Of a stretch of 64,000 bases of DNA, positions 16,686 through 29,251 are shown in pieces. Location: NCBI RefSeq assembly GCF_020171745.1, contig NZ_JAIVAH010000009.1:62001-126000 (forward strand). Direction: 5' to 3'. This DNA is from Prescottella equi (GTDB lineage: Bacteria; Actinomycetota; Actinomycetes; Mycobacteriales; Mycobacteriaceae). The notes under the pieces are model-generated. The model saw only the letters and a program-made list of their open reading frames with translations, ran no database searches and was not told the DNA's origin. The stretch's first letter is position 1, and each line of letters starts with the position of its first letter. The translations under genes were made by a program, and so were the position numbers.

Positions 16686-17633
16686 TCAGTGGGCTGCGAC
16701 ATCCCCGGCGGCATCGTCGGTCTCCCCGTCGACAGCGAAGTCGACGAATGCGCGCGCGGTCCGGCTCAGGAGCGCATCCTGCGACCAGGCGAGAAGGATG
16801 TCGACCTCGGGCACCGGCGGCTCCACCTCCGGCCGCACGACGACGCCGAGCCCCTCGTACGTGACGTCGAGCTGCGGCCGCTGGATCAGCAGGGTCCAGC
16901 CGAAGCCGCGGCCGACCAGCGCGCGGGCGGTCTCGAAGTTCTTGGGACGAAACCGCACATGCGGTGTGAATCCGGCGCGGCTGCACATCTGCAGCGCGTG
17001 GAACGAGCTGGGCGGGGCGTCGAGCAGCACCATCGGTTCGTCGGCGAGTTCGGCGAGTTCGACGACCGGGGCGTCGGCGAGGCGGTGGTCGGCGGGCAGC
17101 AGGATCGCGGGCTGCCGGGTGTCCATCCGGGCGCGCCGCAGTTCCGGGGACAGGTCGAGGTCGTAGACGATCGCGAGGTCCAGTTCGCCCGATATCAGCC
17201 GCTGCTCGAGCCGGTCCTGGGTGTCCTCGACGAAGTCGACCGTGATCCGCGGGTGCAGCTGGTTGAACTCGTACAGCAGCCGGGGCAGCAGCGTCGGGCC
17301 GAGCGACGAGTAACAGCCGATCGCGAGCGGACCGGTGAGGACGCCCGCGGCGCCGGACGCCTCGGCGGCCAGGTCCCCGGCCTGCTCGAGCAGCGCCTTC
17401 GCGCGGGTCAGCACCCGTTCGCCGGTGGGTGTCAGCTGGACGCCGTGGGCGCGGCGGCGCACGCACAGCTGCGACTTGAGCCCGCGTTCGAGTTCGGTGA
17501 TCGCGAGGGAGACCGCGGACTGCGAGACGTGCAGTCGGTCCGCCGCGGCCCGGATGGTTCCGGTCTCGGCGACGGCGACGAAAACGAACAGCTGACGCAT
17601 CGTGTACGCCGGCGGCCTTGCCGAGCTGACCAT
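16686..17633 (-). CDS. LysR-family transcriptional regulator
   Basis: A 315-aa LysR-type regulator. The helix-turn-helix is in residues 10-70 (LFVFVAVAETGTIRAAADRL, then HVSQSAVSLAITELERGL), and the periplasmic-binding-like effector domain starts near 100 (GPLAIGCYSSLGPTLLPRLL). The ATG at 17633 has GGAGG 5 bases upstream. It is divergent from the acyl-CoA dehydrogenase gene and 254 bp upstream of, and in the same direction as, the hydroxylase operon, so it could control either. Effector unknown. Confidence 0.9.
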   Translation of the reverse strand: MVSSARPPAYTMRQLFVFVAVAETGTIRAAADRLHVSQSAVSLAITELERGLKSQLCVRRRAHGVQLTPTGERVLTRAKALLEQAGDLAAEASGAAGVLTGPLAIGCYSSLGPTLLPRLLYEFNQLHPRITVDFVEDTQDRLEQRLISGELDLAIVYDLDLSPELRRARMDTRQPAILLPADHRLADAPVVELAELADEPMVLLDAPPSSFHALQMCSRAGFTPHVRFRPKNFETARALVGRGFGWTLLIQRPQLDVTYEGLGVVVRPEVEPPVPEVDILLAWSQDALLSRTARAFVDFAVDGETDDAAGDVAAH

Positions 17634-17747
17634 GGTTACCTCCGGGCATCGATTCTCGCACGGGTTCCACAAACCCCGGCCGAGGGGAATACTCGCCAGT
17701 AGCTTTGTGGATAGGTTCTTCGATCGCTCTCTTCGAGGAGGCGGATC
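17634..17747. promoter_or_regulatory. divergent promoter region with CCACAAA / TTTGTGG repeat
   Basis: The 114-bp gap between the LysR gene and the acyl-CoA dehydrogenase gene holds an inverted repeat, CCACAAA (17667-17673) and TTTGTGG (17704-17710), centres 37 bp apart. This could be a pair of half-sites for the LysR protein. GAGGAGG for the dehydrogenase start lies near 17734. Confidence 0.4.
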
Positions 17748-19697
17748 ATGGTGGCACCGACCCAGGTGACGGAAGAACAGGCCCGAGCGGTCGCCGAGGA
17801 GGCGCGGGAGAGCGGCTGGGACAAGCCGTCCTTCGCCAAGGAATTGTTCCTCGGCCGATTCCCGCTCGACCTCGTCCATCCCTTCCCCCGGCCCGACGCC
17901 GACGAGGCGGCACGCACCGACGCGTTCGTCGCCGAACTCGAGCGCTACTGCCGCGGCCTGGACGGGTCGGTGATCGAACGGGACGCCCGCATCCCCGACG
18001 ACTACGTCGCGGGTCTGGCCGAACTCGGCTGCTTCGGACTCAAGGTGCCGGTCGAGTACGGCGGGCTCGGCCTGTCCCAGGTCGCCTACAACCGCGCGCT
18101 CATGGTGGTGTCGTCGGTCCACCCGAGCCTGGGCGCGCTGCTGTCCGCGCACCAGTCCATCGGGGTGCCGGAACCACTGAAGCTGGCCGGCACCGACGAG
18201 CAGAAGAAGAAGTTCCTGCCGCGCTGCGCGAAGGGCGCGATCTCGGCGTTCCTGCTCACCGAACCCGACGTCGGGTCCGACCCGGCCCGGCTGGCCTCCA
18301 CCGCCGTCCCCACCGAGGACGGCTCCGCGTACATCCTCGACGGCGTCAAGCTGTGGACCACCAACGGTGTCGTGGCCGAGCTGCTGGTGGTGATGGCGCG
18401 GGTGCCGCACCGGGAGGGCAAGCGCGGCGGGATCAGCGCGTTCGTGGTGGAGGCGGACTCCCCCGGCATCACCGTCGAACGCCGCAACGCGTTCATGGGT
18501 CTGCGCGGGATCGAGAACGGCGTCACCCGGCTGAACCAGGTACGGGTACCGGCCGAGAACCTCGTCGGACGCGAGGGTGACGGCCTCAAGATCGCGTTGA
18601 CCACGCTCAACGCCGGGCGGCTGGCGATTCCGGCGATGTGTGCGGCGGCCGGGAAGTGGTCGCTCAAGATCGCGCGCGAATGGTCCGCCGAGCGGGTGCA
18701 GTGGGGCCGGCCCGTCGGCGAGCACGGCGCGGTCGAGGCCAAGATCTCGTTCATCGCGGCCACCACGTACGCGCTCGAGGCGGTGCTCGACCTGGCCGGC
18801 CGGATGGCCGACGAGGGTCGCAACGACATCCGCATCGAGGCCGCGCTGGCCAAGCTGTGGTCCAGCGAGATGGCCTGGCAGATCGCCGACGACCTGGTGC
18901 AGATCCGCGGCGGACGCGGCTACGAGACTGCGGCGTCGCTCGCGGCCCGCGGTGAACGCGCGGTGCCCGTCGAGCAGTTGCTGCGCGATCTGCGGATCAA
19001 CCGGATCTTCGAGGGCTCGAGCGAGATCATGCGACTGCTCATCGCGCGTGAGGCCGTCGACGCGCACTTGGCGGCGGCGGGCGACCTGGCCGATCCCAAA
19101 GCCGACATGCAACACAAGGCGAAGGCGGCCCTCGGGGCCGGCGGCTTCTACGCCCGCTGGCTGCCGCACCTGGTCTCCGGCAAGGGCCAGCTACCCACCT
19201 CGTACGGCGAATTCGGTTCACTGGCAACGCATCTACGATTCGTCGAACGGAACGCGCGCAAGCTTGCCCGGTCCACGTTCTACGGGATGGCGCGCTGGCA
19301 GGCGGGCATGGAGAAGCACCAGTCGTTCCTCGGGCGCATCGTCGACATCGGAGCCGAGCTGTTCGCGATGTCGGCGGCCTGCGTGCGCGCGGACATGGAG
19401 CACGCGGAGGACCCGGTCCGCGGCGAGGCCGCCGTCGACCTCGCCGATGCTTTCTGCAAGCAGTCGAGGCTGCGGATCGACCGGCTGTTCGCGGCGCTGT
19501 GGGAGAACACCGACGACACCGACCACCGAATCAGCCGCGGCGTTCTCGGCGGCGAGTACACGTGGCTCGAGGACGGGGTTTTCGATCCGTCGGAGGGCAC
19601 CGGGCCGTGGATCGCGTCCTGGGCGCCCGGACCGTCGACGGAGGAGAACGTGGCGCGCAGGTTCCCGACCACGACCGCTGAGGGAGCTACGACCTAG
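17748..19697 (+). CDS. acyl-CoA dehydrogenase with C-terminal extension
   Basis: A 649-aa flavoenzyme, longer than the usual 380 aa. Typical features are LTEPDVGSDPARL (FAD/substrate loop), WTTNGVVAELLVVMAR and IFEGSSEIMRLLI with the candidate base in the FEGSSEI segment (about 422-426). The extra 200 C-terminal residues resemble those of very-long-chain acyl-CoA dehydrogenases (VLCAD/ACAD9 style). GAGGAGG lies 7 bases before the ATG. It introduces a trans-2 double bond in acyl-CoA and passes electrons to ETF. Its stop shares the bases CTAG with the stop of the convergent GntR gene. Confidence 0.88.
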   Translation: MVAPTQVTEEQARAVAEEARESGWDKPSFAKELFLGRFPLDLVHPFPRPDADEAARTDAFVAELERYCRGLDGSVIERDARIPDDYVAGLAELGCFGLKVPVEYGGLGLSQVAYNRALMVVSSVHPSLGALLSAHQSIGVPEPLKLAGTDEQKKKFLPRCAKGAISAFLLTEPDVGSDPARLASTAVPTEDGSAYILDGVKLWTTNGVVAELLVVMARVPHREGKRGGISAFVVEADSPGITVERRNAFMGLRGIENGVTRLNQVRVPAENLVGREGDGLKIALTTLNAGRLAIPAMCAAAGKWSLKIAREWSAERVQWGRPVGEHGAVEAKISFIAATTYALEAVLDLAGRMADEGRNDIRIEAALAKLWSSEMAWQIADDLVQIRGGRGYETAASLAARGERAVPVEQLLRDLRINRIFEGSSEIMRLLIAREAVDAHLAAAGDLADPKADMQHKAKAALGAGGFYARWLPHLVSGKGQLPTSYGEFGSLATHLRFVERNARKLARSTFYGMARWQAGMEKHQSFLGRIVDIGAELFAMSAACVRADMEHAEDPVRGEAAVDLADAFCKQSRLRIDRLFAALWENTDDTDHRISRGVLGGEYTWLEDGVFDPSEGTGPWIASWAPGPSTEENVARRFPTTTAEGATT

Positions 19698-20053
19698 CGG
19701 GCGTTCAACGCTGCCCTGACATACGAAAGCGCCTCTTTCGCAGGAATTCCGAGCAGGTGCGCGGTCTCCGCGTAGGCGACGGCAGATCTCTGCGCGCGCA
19801 TTCGCGGATGCGTGCCCACTTCGGCGATCCGCGTGCCCTGCCGTCCCGACGTCGTGATGATCCCGAGTTCCCGCAACTCCCCGTAGCTGCGGGCCACCGT
19901 CGTCGGCGAAACATCCAGCCGGGCAGCCAGTCCGCGCACTGTCGGCAGCAGAGCGCCCGCCGGCAGCGCGCCGTCGTGCACGCCGGCGACCACCTGGTCG
20001 CGCAGTTGCGCGTGGATGGGTACGGGCAATGACGGGTCGATAGAGAGGTTCAT
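19694..20053 (-). CDS. GntR-family transcriptional regulator, YtrA-like
   Basis: A short 119-aa GntR regulator with the winged helix over residues 10-75 (PIHAQLRDQVVAGVHDGAL, LPTVRGLAARLDVSPTTVARSYGELRELGI), followed only by about 40 residues, which matches the small YtrA subfamily. YtrA regulators usually sit near ABC transporters or membrane proteins; here the divergent gene is the large surface protein at 20501. Convergent and overlapping by 4 bp with the acyl-CoA dehydrogenase gene. Confidence 0.87.
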   Translation of the reverse strand: MNLSIDPSLPVPIHAQLRDQVVAGVHDGALPAGALLPTVRGLAARLDVSPTTVARSYGELRELGIITTSGRQGTRIAEVGTHPRMRAQRSAVAYAETAHLLGIPAKEALSYVRAALNAR

Positions 20054-20500
20054 AGCCCTTCTTCGTGCGGTTCCGAGGTCGGTCTCGGTCCGGACCGGCC
20101 GTGCCCGATTCTATGGCTCCGACATCGGCTACGCCCGAACAGATTCGTCCGTCGGGCGTACACTTTTGCGCCAGAGATGCACTTTTGTGCCATCGATCGA
20201 CCGCGGCGGGAGTGACTGTCGCGCATCGACTTCAGTTTCGCGCCAGGGGACTGCACGGTTGCGCCTGGCGCCCGACGCCCGGCGCGGACCTGGGTACCGT
20301 CGACGTCGCGTGCCGCCCACTCGCCGGCACGCCCACACACACCAGTCGAATCTTCGATACCAGCGGCCGAATTCGGCTGGCCGGCAACCCTTCGGCGAGA
20401 GCGTCGAGAGGATTCCGGGGGGCAGTGTTTCGAGCACATCGACTCTGCGGTGCGAGATCTCGATCGTGTTGGCTCACAAAGCCCTTGAAAGGAGTCGAGT
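20054..20500. promoter_or_regulatory. 447-bp gene-free region with three CASTTTYGYGCCA repeats
   Basis: No convincing gene. It holds CACTTTTGCGCCA (20161-20173), CACTTTTGTGCCA (20180-20192; start offset 19 bp) and CAGTTTCGCGCCA (20233-20245), with a weaker CACGGTTGCGCC near 20258. These look like half-sites of an operator array between the GntR gene (-) and the surface-protein gene (+). AAAGGAG at 20488-20494 is the ribosome binding site of the latter. Confidence 0.5.
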
Positions 20501-24322
<3,822 letters not shown>

Positions 24323-24350
24323 CCGTGACCGTCTGACGGACAACTGAACA

Positions 24351-24392
24351 CGAAGAGCCGGACCGCAGTGGGGATCGCGGTCCGGCTCTTCG
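24351..24392 (+). terminator. intrinsic terminator
   Basis: A perfect 16-bp inverted repeat (CGAAGAGCCGGACCGC at 24351-24366 and its complement at 24377-24392) with a 10-base loop, 28 bp after the surface-protein stop and before the convergent AraC gene. It serves both directions. Confidence 0.85.
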
Positions 24393-24428
24393 AGCTCGGT
24401 ACGAAGGACCGCCGATTGCGGCGAGTTG

Positions 24429-25337
24429 TCACACGAGAGCAGGCAGCGAGGCCCAGAAGTCGCGCAGTTGCGCCGGGCTCATACCGTGTTTCTCCTTGAT
24501 CGCGAGCCGCAGATAGGCCATCGACGGTGCACCACAGCGGTGCGCGATCTCCGTCAACGTCAGATGGGCGTACTCGACCTCACGCAACAGGATCTCGGCC
24601 TGCTCCACCCGTCGACTACGGATCTCCCGGGAGATCGACGTCGAATGTGATTCGAAGGCCCGGTGCAGGCTCCGCAGGGAGACGCCGAGTCGCTTCGCGA
24701 GCGACGGTGCGTTGAGATCCGGGTCGTGGAACTCGCCGGCGATCACCCGGATTGCCTCCCGATGCAGGGAGAACGGCGAATCGGCGATCGGGGCGTCGGC
24801 GTCGTGCGGCACCGACTGGCCGAGTAGATCCAGCACGGCCGTCTCGGCGTCGGCGGTGGTCCCCTCATCGAGGGTGGTCGACGGAAGACACAGCCAGTCG
24901 CACAGGGCGTGGAGCATCCACAACGGCAGTTCTGTCATGCGGTATCGGCAGCCAGACGGTTCCGGAAGTTCATGCACGGCATGGAAATCCAGCGGCATCC
25001 CGACGATCGCGAGATCGACCGGCGAGTAGGTGCTGAGCGTTCCCCGCGCGTGCTCGACGAACGTGTACATGCCGCCGCGGGGGGCGCGCCCGGGCGACCG
25101 GCCCCAACCGAGGTAGGCACCGGTGGTGAGCGGAACGAGAATGTAGGCGTATCCGGGACGTCGGACCTCGAAGTCGGCATGGGTTTGCCCGGGCACGACG
25201 ATTCGGCTGATAGTCGTCCTGGCCAACGGAATCGAGACACCGCTCACGGAGAAATCCGTGACACGGGAAGTGACGTGGACCGAGTCCGAGAACTCGCAGA
25301 TCGCCTCCGTACTGTCCACTTTCCATTCGTAGATCAC
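24429..25337 (-). CDS. AraC-family transcriptional regulator
   Basis: A regulator of about 302 aa. The N-terminal 190 residues form an AraC_binding_2-like ligand domain, and the C-terminal 100 residues hold the two helix-turn-helix motifs (LNAPSLAKRLGVSLRSLHRAFES, then LTLTEIAHRCGAPSMAYLRLAIKEKHGMSPAQLR, here split at their linker). The GTG at 25337 is preferred since AGGGAGG lies 5 bases before it; an ATG at 25355 would put that site inside the gene. It is divergent from the LuxR-type regulator. Target and ligand unknown. Confidence 0.85.
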   Translation of the reverse strand: MIYEWKVDSTEAICEFSDSVHVTSRVTDFSVSGVSIPLARTTISRIVVPGQTHADFEVRRPGYAYILVPLTTGAYLGWGRSPGRAPRGGMYTFVEHARGTLSTYSPVDLAIVGMPLDFHAVHELPEPSGCRYRMTELPLWMLHALCDWLCLPSTTLDEGTTADAETAVLDLLGQSVPHDADAPIADSPFSLHREAIRVIAGEFHDPDLNAPSLAKRLGVSLRSLHRAFESHSTSISREIRSRRVEQAEILLREVEYAHLTLTEIAHRCGAPSMAYLRLAIKEKHGMSPAQLRDFWASLPALV

Positions 25338-25599
25338 CCAAGCCTCCCTCACCATCCACGCAGCGCCACTCGGAGTGACGCGGGCGCGAGTGCGGCCGGG
25401 AGTTCTCTACGACGGTATCCAGCTACAGCCGAGCACGACCGTTTGCATCGGACCACCGAAATACCGTCACATGCACTCGGTTTCGTTGTCGATGACTCGC
25501 TCGGCACCATGTGCAGCTCCGGTCCCCGACCGGTCGCCCCGAAGTGAGGTTAATGATCTTGTTCGTTACGCTACTGGGCGAAATGGGTGAAAGATCGGG

Positions 25600-27204
25600 G
25601 TGAAAACGAGAGTGTCGGGGGACGAGTCAGCGGGTGGCGGGCATCCGCTCGCGGTCGCGGAGCACATTGCCGCGACCCTGACGGCAGCAGTCGACAATGC
25701 GGATTGGAAGCAGGTCGCCCGGATTATTCGGGAACACTGGATAGTCCTGACCTACTCCCATTGGCAGCTCGGTCGCGAGGCTGTCCGCGCCCTGCCGGAT
25801 TCGTACGCGTCCGCGGACCCGGTCATCCGCGCTGCCGAGGCGTTCTTCCTGGAACTGGGGACGGGCCACGCGGAGGTGCCGGATGTCGTACCGGTAGGCG
25901 AGGAGGAACTCGACGCTCTGGGGCGGTCCAATCACGCGTTCGACGTGCTCGTGGTGGGAACGACGCGGATCATCATCCACCGGATCAGCGGGCAGTACAG
26001 CGCCGCGAGCGAGTTGTCCGAGCGTCTTCGACGAATCGCGGCGATTGCCGCACGGGGGCCCCAGACGGCATCGGCCAAGGCGGCCCTCCCCTATCTCCGG
26101 CTGCAGTGGGCCATCACCAAGCAGCTGGTCGGCGAGCTCGACGAGTCGACCGACGAGTTCCGCTTGGCCTATCGCGGCGGCGAAGGGATGGGCATCGATT
26201 TCCTGACCCGAAACACGGCCGGATGCCTGGCCTTGAACAACATCGTCGCCGGCGACGTTCACAAGGCACTCGAGTGGTTGAAAATCGAAGAAAGATACGA
26301 CAATTCGTCGCACTGGGCCGAAGATCGGGTACGAGTGAGCGGGCGGATCGCGCGCGCGCTCGTTTGCCTCGAGCGTGCCGACACCGCTGGAGCGCGCGAA
26401 TCCCTCACTGAGCTCGGCGAGATCAGCGACAGTGAGGAACTGTGGGCGTTCGCGGCCCATGCGCACTGCCGACTGGCCCTCCTGTCCGACAACGCCGCGG
26501 AGGGGATCGATCGTCTCGCCCGCGCGATCTCGATTCACAAGTTATGGTACCGCGAGGAGACGCTCGGCTACCAACTCCTGACGGACTCGGCAGCGGAGTT
26601 GCACTGCGCGCTCGGCAACGGCACCGCGGCGCTCGCTGTTGCGGCGTCCGCTCCGCCGCAGTTGCAGCGGTTGGTCAGGGCGCGTGTCGCACTACTCGCC
26701 GGCGACCCCTCGTCCGCTCTGTCCGAGGCGTCGACGCTGTTGTCGAGCACTGGTGTGAGTCCGCGGTTCACGCTCGACGCGCTGATGATCACGATCTCGT
26801 CCGCGGTTGCGACCGCTCGGCACGAACTCGCGTCCGAGTATCTGAGTCGGGCGCTGAGTCTGGCCGAACTGACAGGGGCGATCCGCCCCTTCCTCACCCT
26901 CACCCAGGAATCGCTGGACTGGATCGCCGCGGCCGGTCTCGAGACGGAGCTGACCGTGTCGGGGTTCGACCCGACGACCGGACCACGGTTGTTCAGCGAA
27001 CGTGTGACCACCGTGCGGCTGACTCAGCGGGAACTCGAGGTACTCCGCGAACTCGCGAGTGGGCGAACGATGACGATGATCTCCGTGCGGATGTTCGTGT
27101 CCATGAATACGGTCAAATCCCAGATTCGCAGTGTCTACCGCAAACTCGGCGTGCATTCTCGGGCCGAGGCGATCGAGACCGCAGTTCGTCTGCGGCTGCT
27201 CTAG
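25600..27204 (+). CDS. LuxR-family transcriptional regulator (large, LAL-like C-terminus)
   Basis: A 534-aa protein whose last 60 residues are a GerE/LuxR helix-turn-helix (LTQRELEVLRELASGRTM, then VSMNTVKSQIRSVYRKLGV). The preceding 450 residues are helical and TPR-like, resembling the C-terminal part of LAL/MalT regulators, but there is no N-terminal P-loop ATPase. GTG start at 25600; the ribosome binding site is weak. It is divergent from an AraC regulator across about 250 bp in which I see no clear operator. It precedes the hydrolase-like gene at 27314 by 109 bp, which it may control. Confidence 0.85.
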   Translation: MKTRVSGDESAGGGHPLAVAEHIAATLTAAVDNADWKQVARIIREHWIVLTYSHWQLGREAVRALPDSYASADPVIRAAEAFFLELGTGHAEVPDVVPVGEEELDALGRSNHAFDVLVVGTTRIIIHRISGQYSAASELSERLRRIAAIAARGPQTASAKAALPYLRLQWAITKQLVGELDESTDEFRLAYRGGEGMGIDFLTRNTAGCLALNNIVAGDVHKALEWLKIEERYDNSSHWAEDRVRVSGRIARALVCLERADTAGARESLTELGEISDSEELWAFAAHAHCRLALLSDNAAEGIDRLARAISIHKLWYREETLGYQLLTDSAAELHCALGNGTAALAVAASAPPQLQRLVRARVALLAGDPSSALSEASTLLSSTGVSPRFTLDALMITISSAVATARHELASEYLSRALSLAELTGAIRPFLTLTQESLDWIAAAGLETELTVSGFDPTTGPRLFSERVTTVRLTQRELEVLRELASGRTMTMISVRMFVSMNTVKSQIRSVYRKLGVHSRAEAIETAVRLRLL

Positions 27205-27313
27205 CGGGTTCACCCGATGAGTTTCGAGTCCGCGCCGGGTCTGTCTTTGCAAGAGCCGCTTTCGCGAGCCGCTCACGGGCCCGGCGGTACAGACGATCAC
27301 GAGGGGAGACCCT

Positions 27314-28171
27314 GTGGCACAAAGGATGAGAACGATCGAGGCGAACGGCGTCACCCTCGGGGTGGAGCACTTCGGGGACCCCACCGCACCGCTGATTCTG
27401 CTCGTGGGCGGCGCCACCATGCTCTCGTGGCCTGACGCCCTGTGTGCCGCTCTCGCCCGCGGCGGGCACCACGTAGTGCGGTACGACCTGCGCGATTGCG
27501 GGGCGTCGACGACCGTCGACCCCGAGTCTCCGGACTACACGTTGCGCGATCTGGCGTCGGACGCCGCGGCGCTCGCCCACGAACTCGACGCGCGGCCGGC
27601 GCATCTGGCGGGCATCGGTGTCGGCGGAATGGTGGCCCAGGTCGCGGCGCTCGATCATGCGGACGCTTTCGGCGCGCTCACGCTCGTCGGAACGCGGCCG
27701 GTCGCTCCCGGGCCGGTCGACAACGATCTGCCCGACCATGACAACGCGACCATGGACCGGTTGTTCTCACGGCGGAAGCCGGACTGGTCCGACCGCGCCG
27801 ACGTGGCGGAGTTCGCCGCCGCCGGCGCCGAGATCCTCGGTGACGACCCCGCCGCGGCGCGCGTGACCGCCGAACGCATCTGGGACCGCACGCCGAGCAC
27901 CGAGCCCGCGATCCAGATGGCGAGCCATCTGAGAATGGTGTTCTCCAAGCTCGACTGCGGACCGCGCTGGCGCGAACGTCTGCCCGAGCTCACGATCCCG
28001 GCACTGGTGGTGCACGGCAGTCACGACCCCTTCTTTCCCGTCGGCAACGGCGAAGCGTGCGCACGGGAGATCCCCGGGGCCCGGCTACTCGTGATGGAAG
28101 ATGCAGCGACCGCGATTCCCGATGCAGCCACCGATGAGGTGGCGACGGCGATGCTCTCTCTGAGGCGGTGA
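27314..28171 (+). CDS. alpha/beta-hydrolase-fold protein lacking nucleophile and catalytic His
   Basis: A 285-aa protein whose overall sequence follows Actinobacterial alpha/beta hydrolases (VRYDLRDCGAST, then IPALVVHGSHDPFFPV with the acid kept). At the nucleophile elbow, however, it reads GIGVGG (residues 100-105) with Gly102 in place of Ser. Near the C-terminus the usual GHxxP His segment reads ATAIP, with Thr266 where His is expected. It is therefore probably not a serine hydrolase: a pseudoenzyme, ligand-binding protein or lyase. GTG start with GAGGGGAG just upstream. Follows a LuxR regulator. Confidence 0.8.
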   Translation: MAQRMRTIEANGVTLGVEHFGDPTAPLILLVGGATMLSWPDALCAALARGGHHVVRYDLRDCGASTTVDPESPDYTLRDLASDAAALAHELDARPAHLAGIGVGGMVAQVAALDHADAFGALTLVGTRPVAPGPVDNDLPDHDNATMDRLFSRRKPDWSDRADVAEFAAAGAEILGDDPAAARVTAERIWDRTPSTEPAIQMASHLRMVFSKLDCGPRWRERLPELTIPALVVHGSHDPFFPVGNGEACAREIPGARLLVMEDAATAIPDAATDEVATAMLSLRR

Positions 28172-28178
28172 TCCCGAA

Positions 28179-29129
28179 TCAGTGCGCTGCGTTCTTCTTC
28201 CGCTTCGGAATCAGGTGCGCAATCAGAACGACGATCGCGCCCAGGATCAGTCCGACGACGGCGGACGCCACCGTGCCCGCGGTCCACGACAGGACGCCGC
28301 CGAAGCCGCCGTGCACGAGTTCGCCGAACCAGTGTTCGAGGTCGTGCAGACGATCGGCCGGCCAGTGGAATCCGGCCTCGCCGACGTTGACGATCAGGAT
28401 GTGGCCGCCGACCCACAGCATCGCGGCGATACCGACGACAGTGAGCACCGCCATCACCTTCGGCATCGCGGCCACCAGGCCGCGGCCGATCTTCTGACTG
28501 ACGGTCGATTTGCGCTGCGCGAGCGCGAGGCCCACGTCGTCCATCTTCACGATCACGGCGACGACGCCGTACACCAGAATGGTGATGAGGATCGCGACGA
28601 CGATCAGGACCATCAGTCGGGTGAGGAACGGTTCGTCCTCGACCGACGACAGCGCGATCACCATGATCTCGGCGGACAGGATCAGGTCGGTGCGGATCGC
28701 ACTGCTGACCATCGTCTTCTCGCGCTCCGGCCCATCCTGCGCGGCCGCCGCGTCCTCGTCCTCGTGATGACCGCCGGTGAGCGCCTCGTAGACCTTCTCG
28801 GCGCCCTCGTAGCAGAGGAACAGGCCACCGGCGATCAGGAGATAGGGCAGGGCCTGCGGCAGGAACTGGCTGAGGATCATCGCCACCGGCAAGATGATCA
28901 GGAGCTTGTTGCGGATCGACCCGGTCGCGATCTTGCGGATGATCGGCAGTTCCCGCTTCGGCGAGAAGCCGTGCACGTAGCGGGGCGTGACGGCGGTGTC
29001 GTCCACGACCACTCCGGCCGCCTTGATGCTCGCCTTGCCGGCTGCGGCACTGACGTCGTCGATGGATGCCGCGGCCGCTTTCGCGATCGCTGCGACGTCG
29101 TCCAACAGGGCGACGAGACCACCAGCCAC
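28179..29129 (-). CDS. DUF808 family membrane protein (YedI-like)
   Basis: A 316-aa inner-membrane protein matching the DUF808/YedI family: MAGGLVALLDDVAAIAKAAA at the N-terminus (GTG start), KRELPIIRKIATGSIRNKL, GGLFLCYEGAEKVYEAL and a Lys-rich C-terminus. Several hydrophobic helices follow (ILPVAMILSQFLPQALPYLL and others). GGGAGG precedes the GTG at 29129. No function is established for the family. Convergent with the hydrolase-like gene, with only 7 bp between. Confidence 0.87.
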   Translation of the reverse strand: MAGGLVALLDDVAAIAKAAAASIDDVSAAAGKASIKAAGVVVDDTAVTPRYVHGFSPKRELPIIRKIATGSIRNKLLIILPVAMILSQFLPQALPYLLIAGGLFLCYEGAEKVYEALTGGHHEDEDAAAAQDGPEREKTMVSSAIRTDLILSAEIMVIALSSVEDEPFLTRLMVLIVVAILITILVYGVVAVIVKMDDVGLALAQRKSTVSQKIGRGLVAAMPKVMAVLTVVGIAAMLWVGGHILIVNVGEAGFHWPADRLHDLEHWFGELVHGGFGGVLSWTAGTVASAVVGLILGAIVVLIAHLIPKRKKNAAH

Positions 29130-29251
29130 GAGAACCTCCCACTTTCGAATGTGTCGAGCCGGATGTGCTGAGCCGGTCGAACGACAAGACGTCGCGGCCC
29201 GACACGAAACTTACCGAACCAGTGTCGGTACCGTCGCGCACACTGGACGCC

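Noticed and set aside
25338-25599. regulatory site between AraC and LuxR genes
   Set aside because: I looked for inverted and direct repeats in this gap and saw none that stood out.
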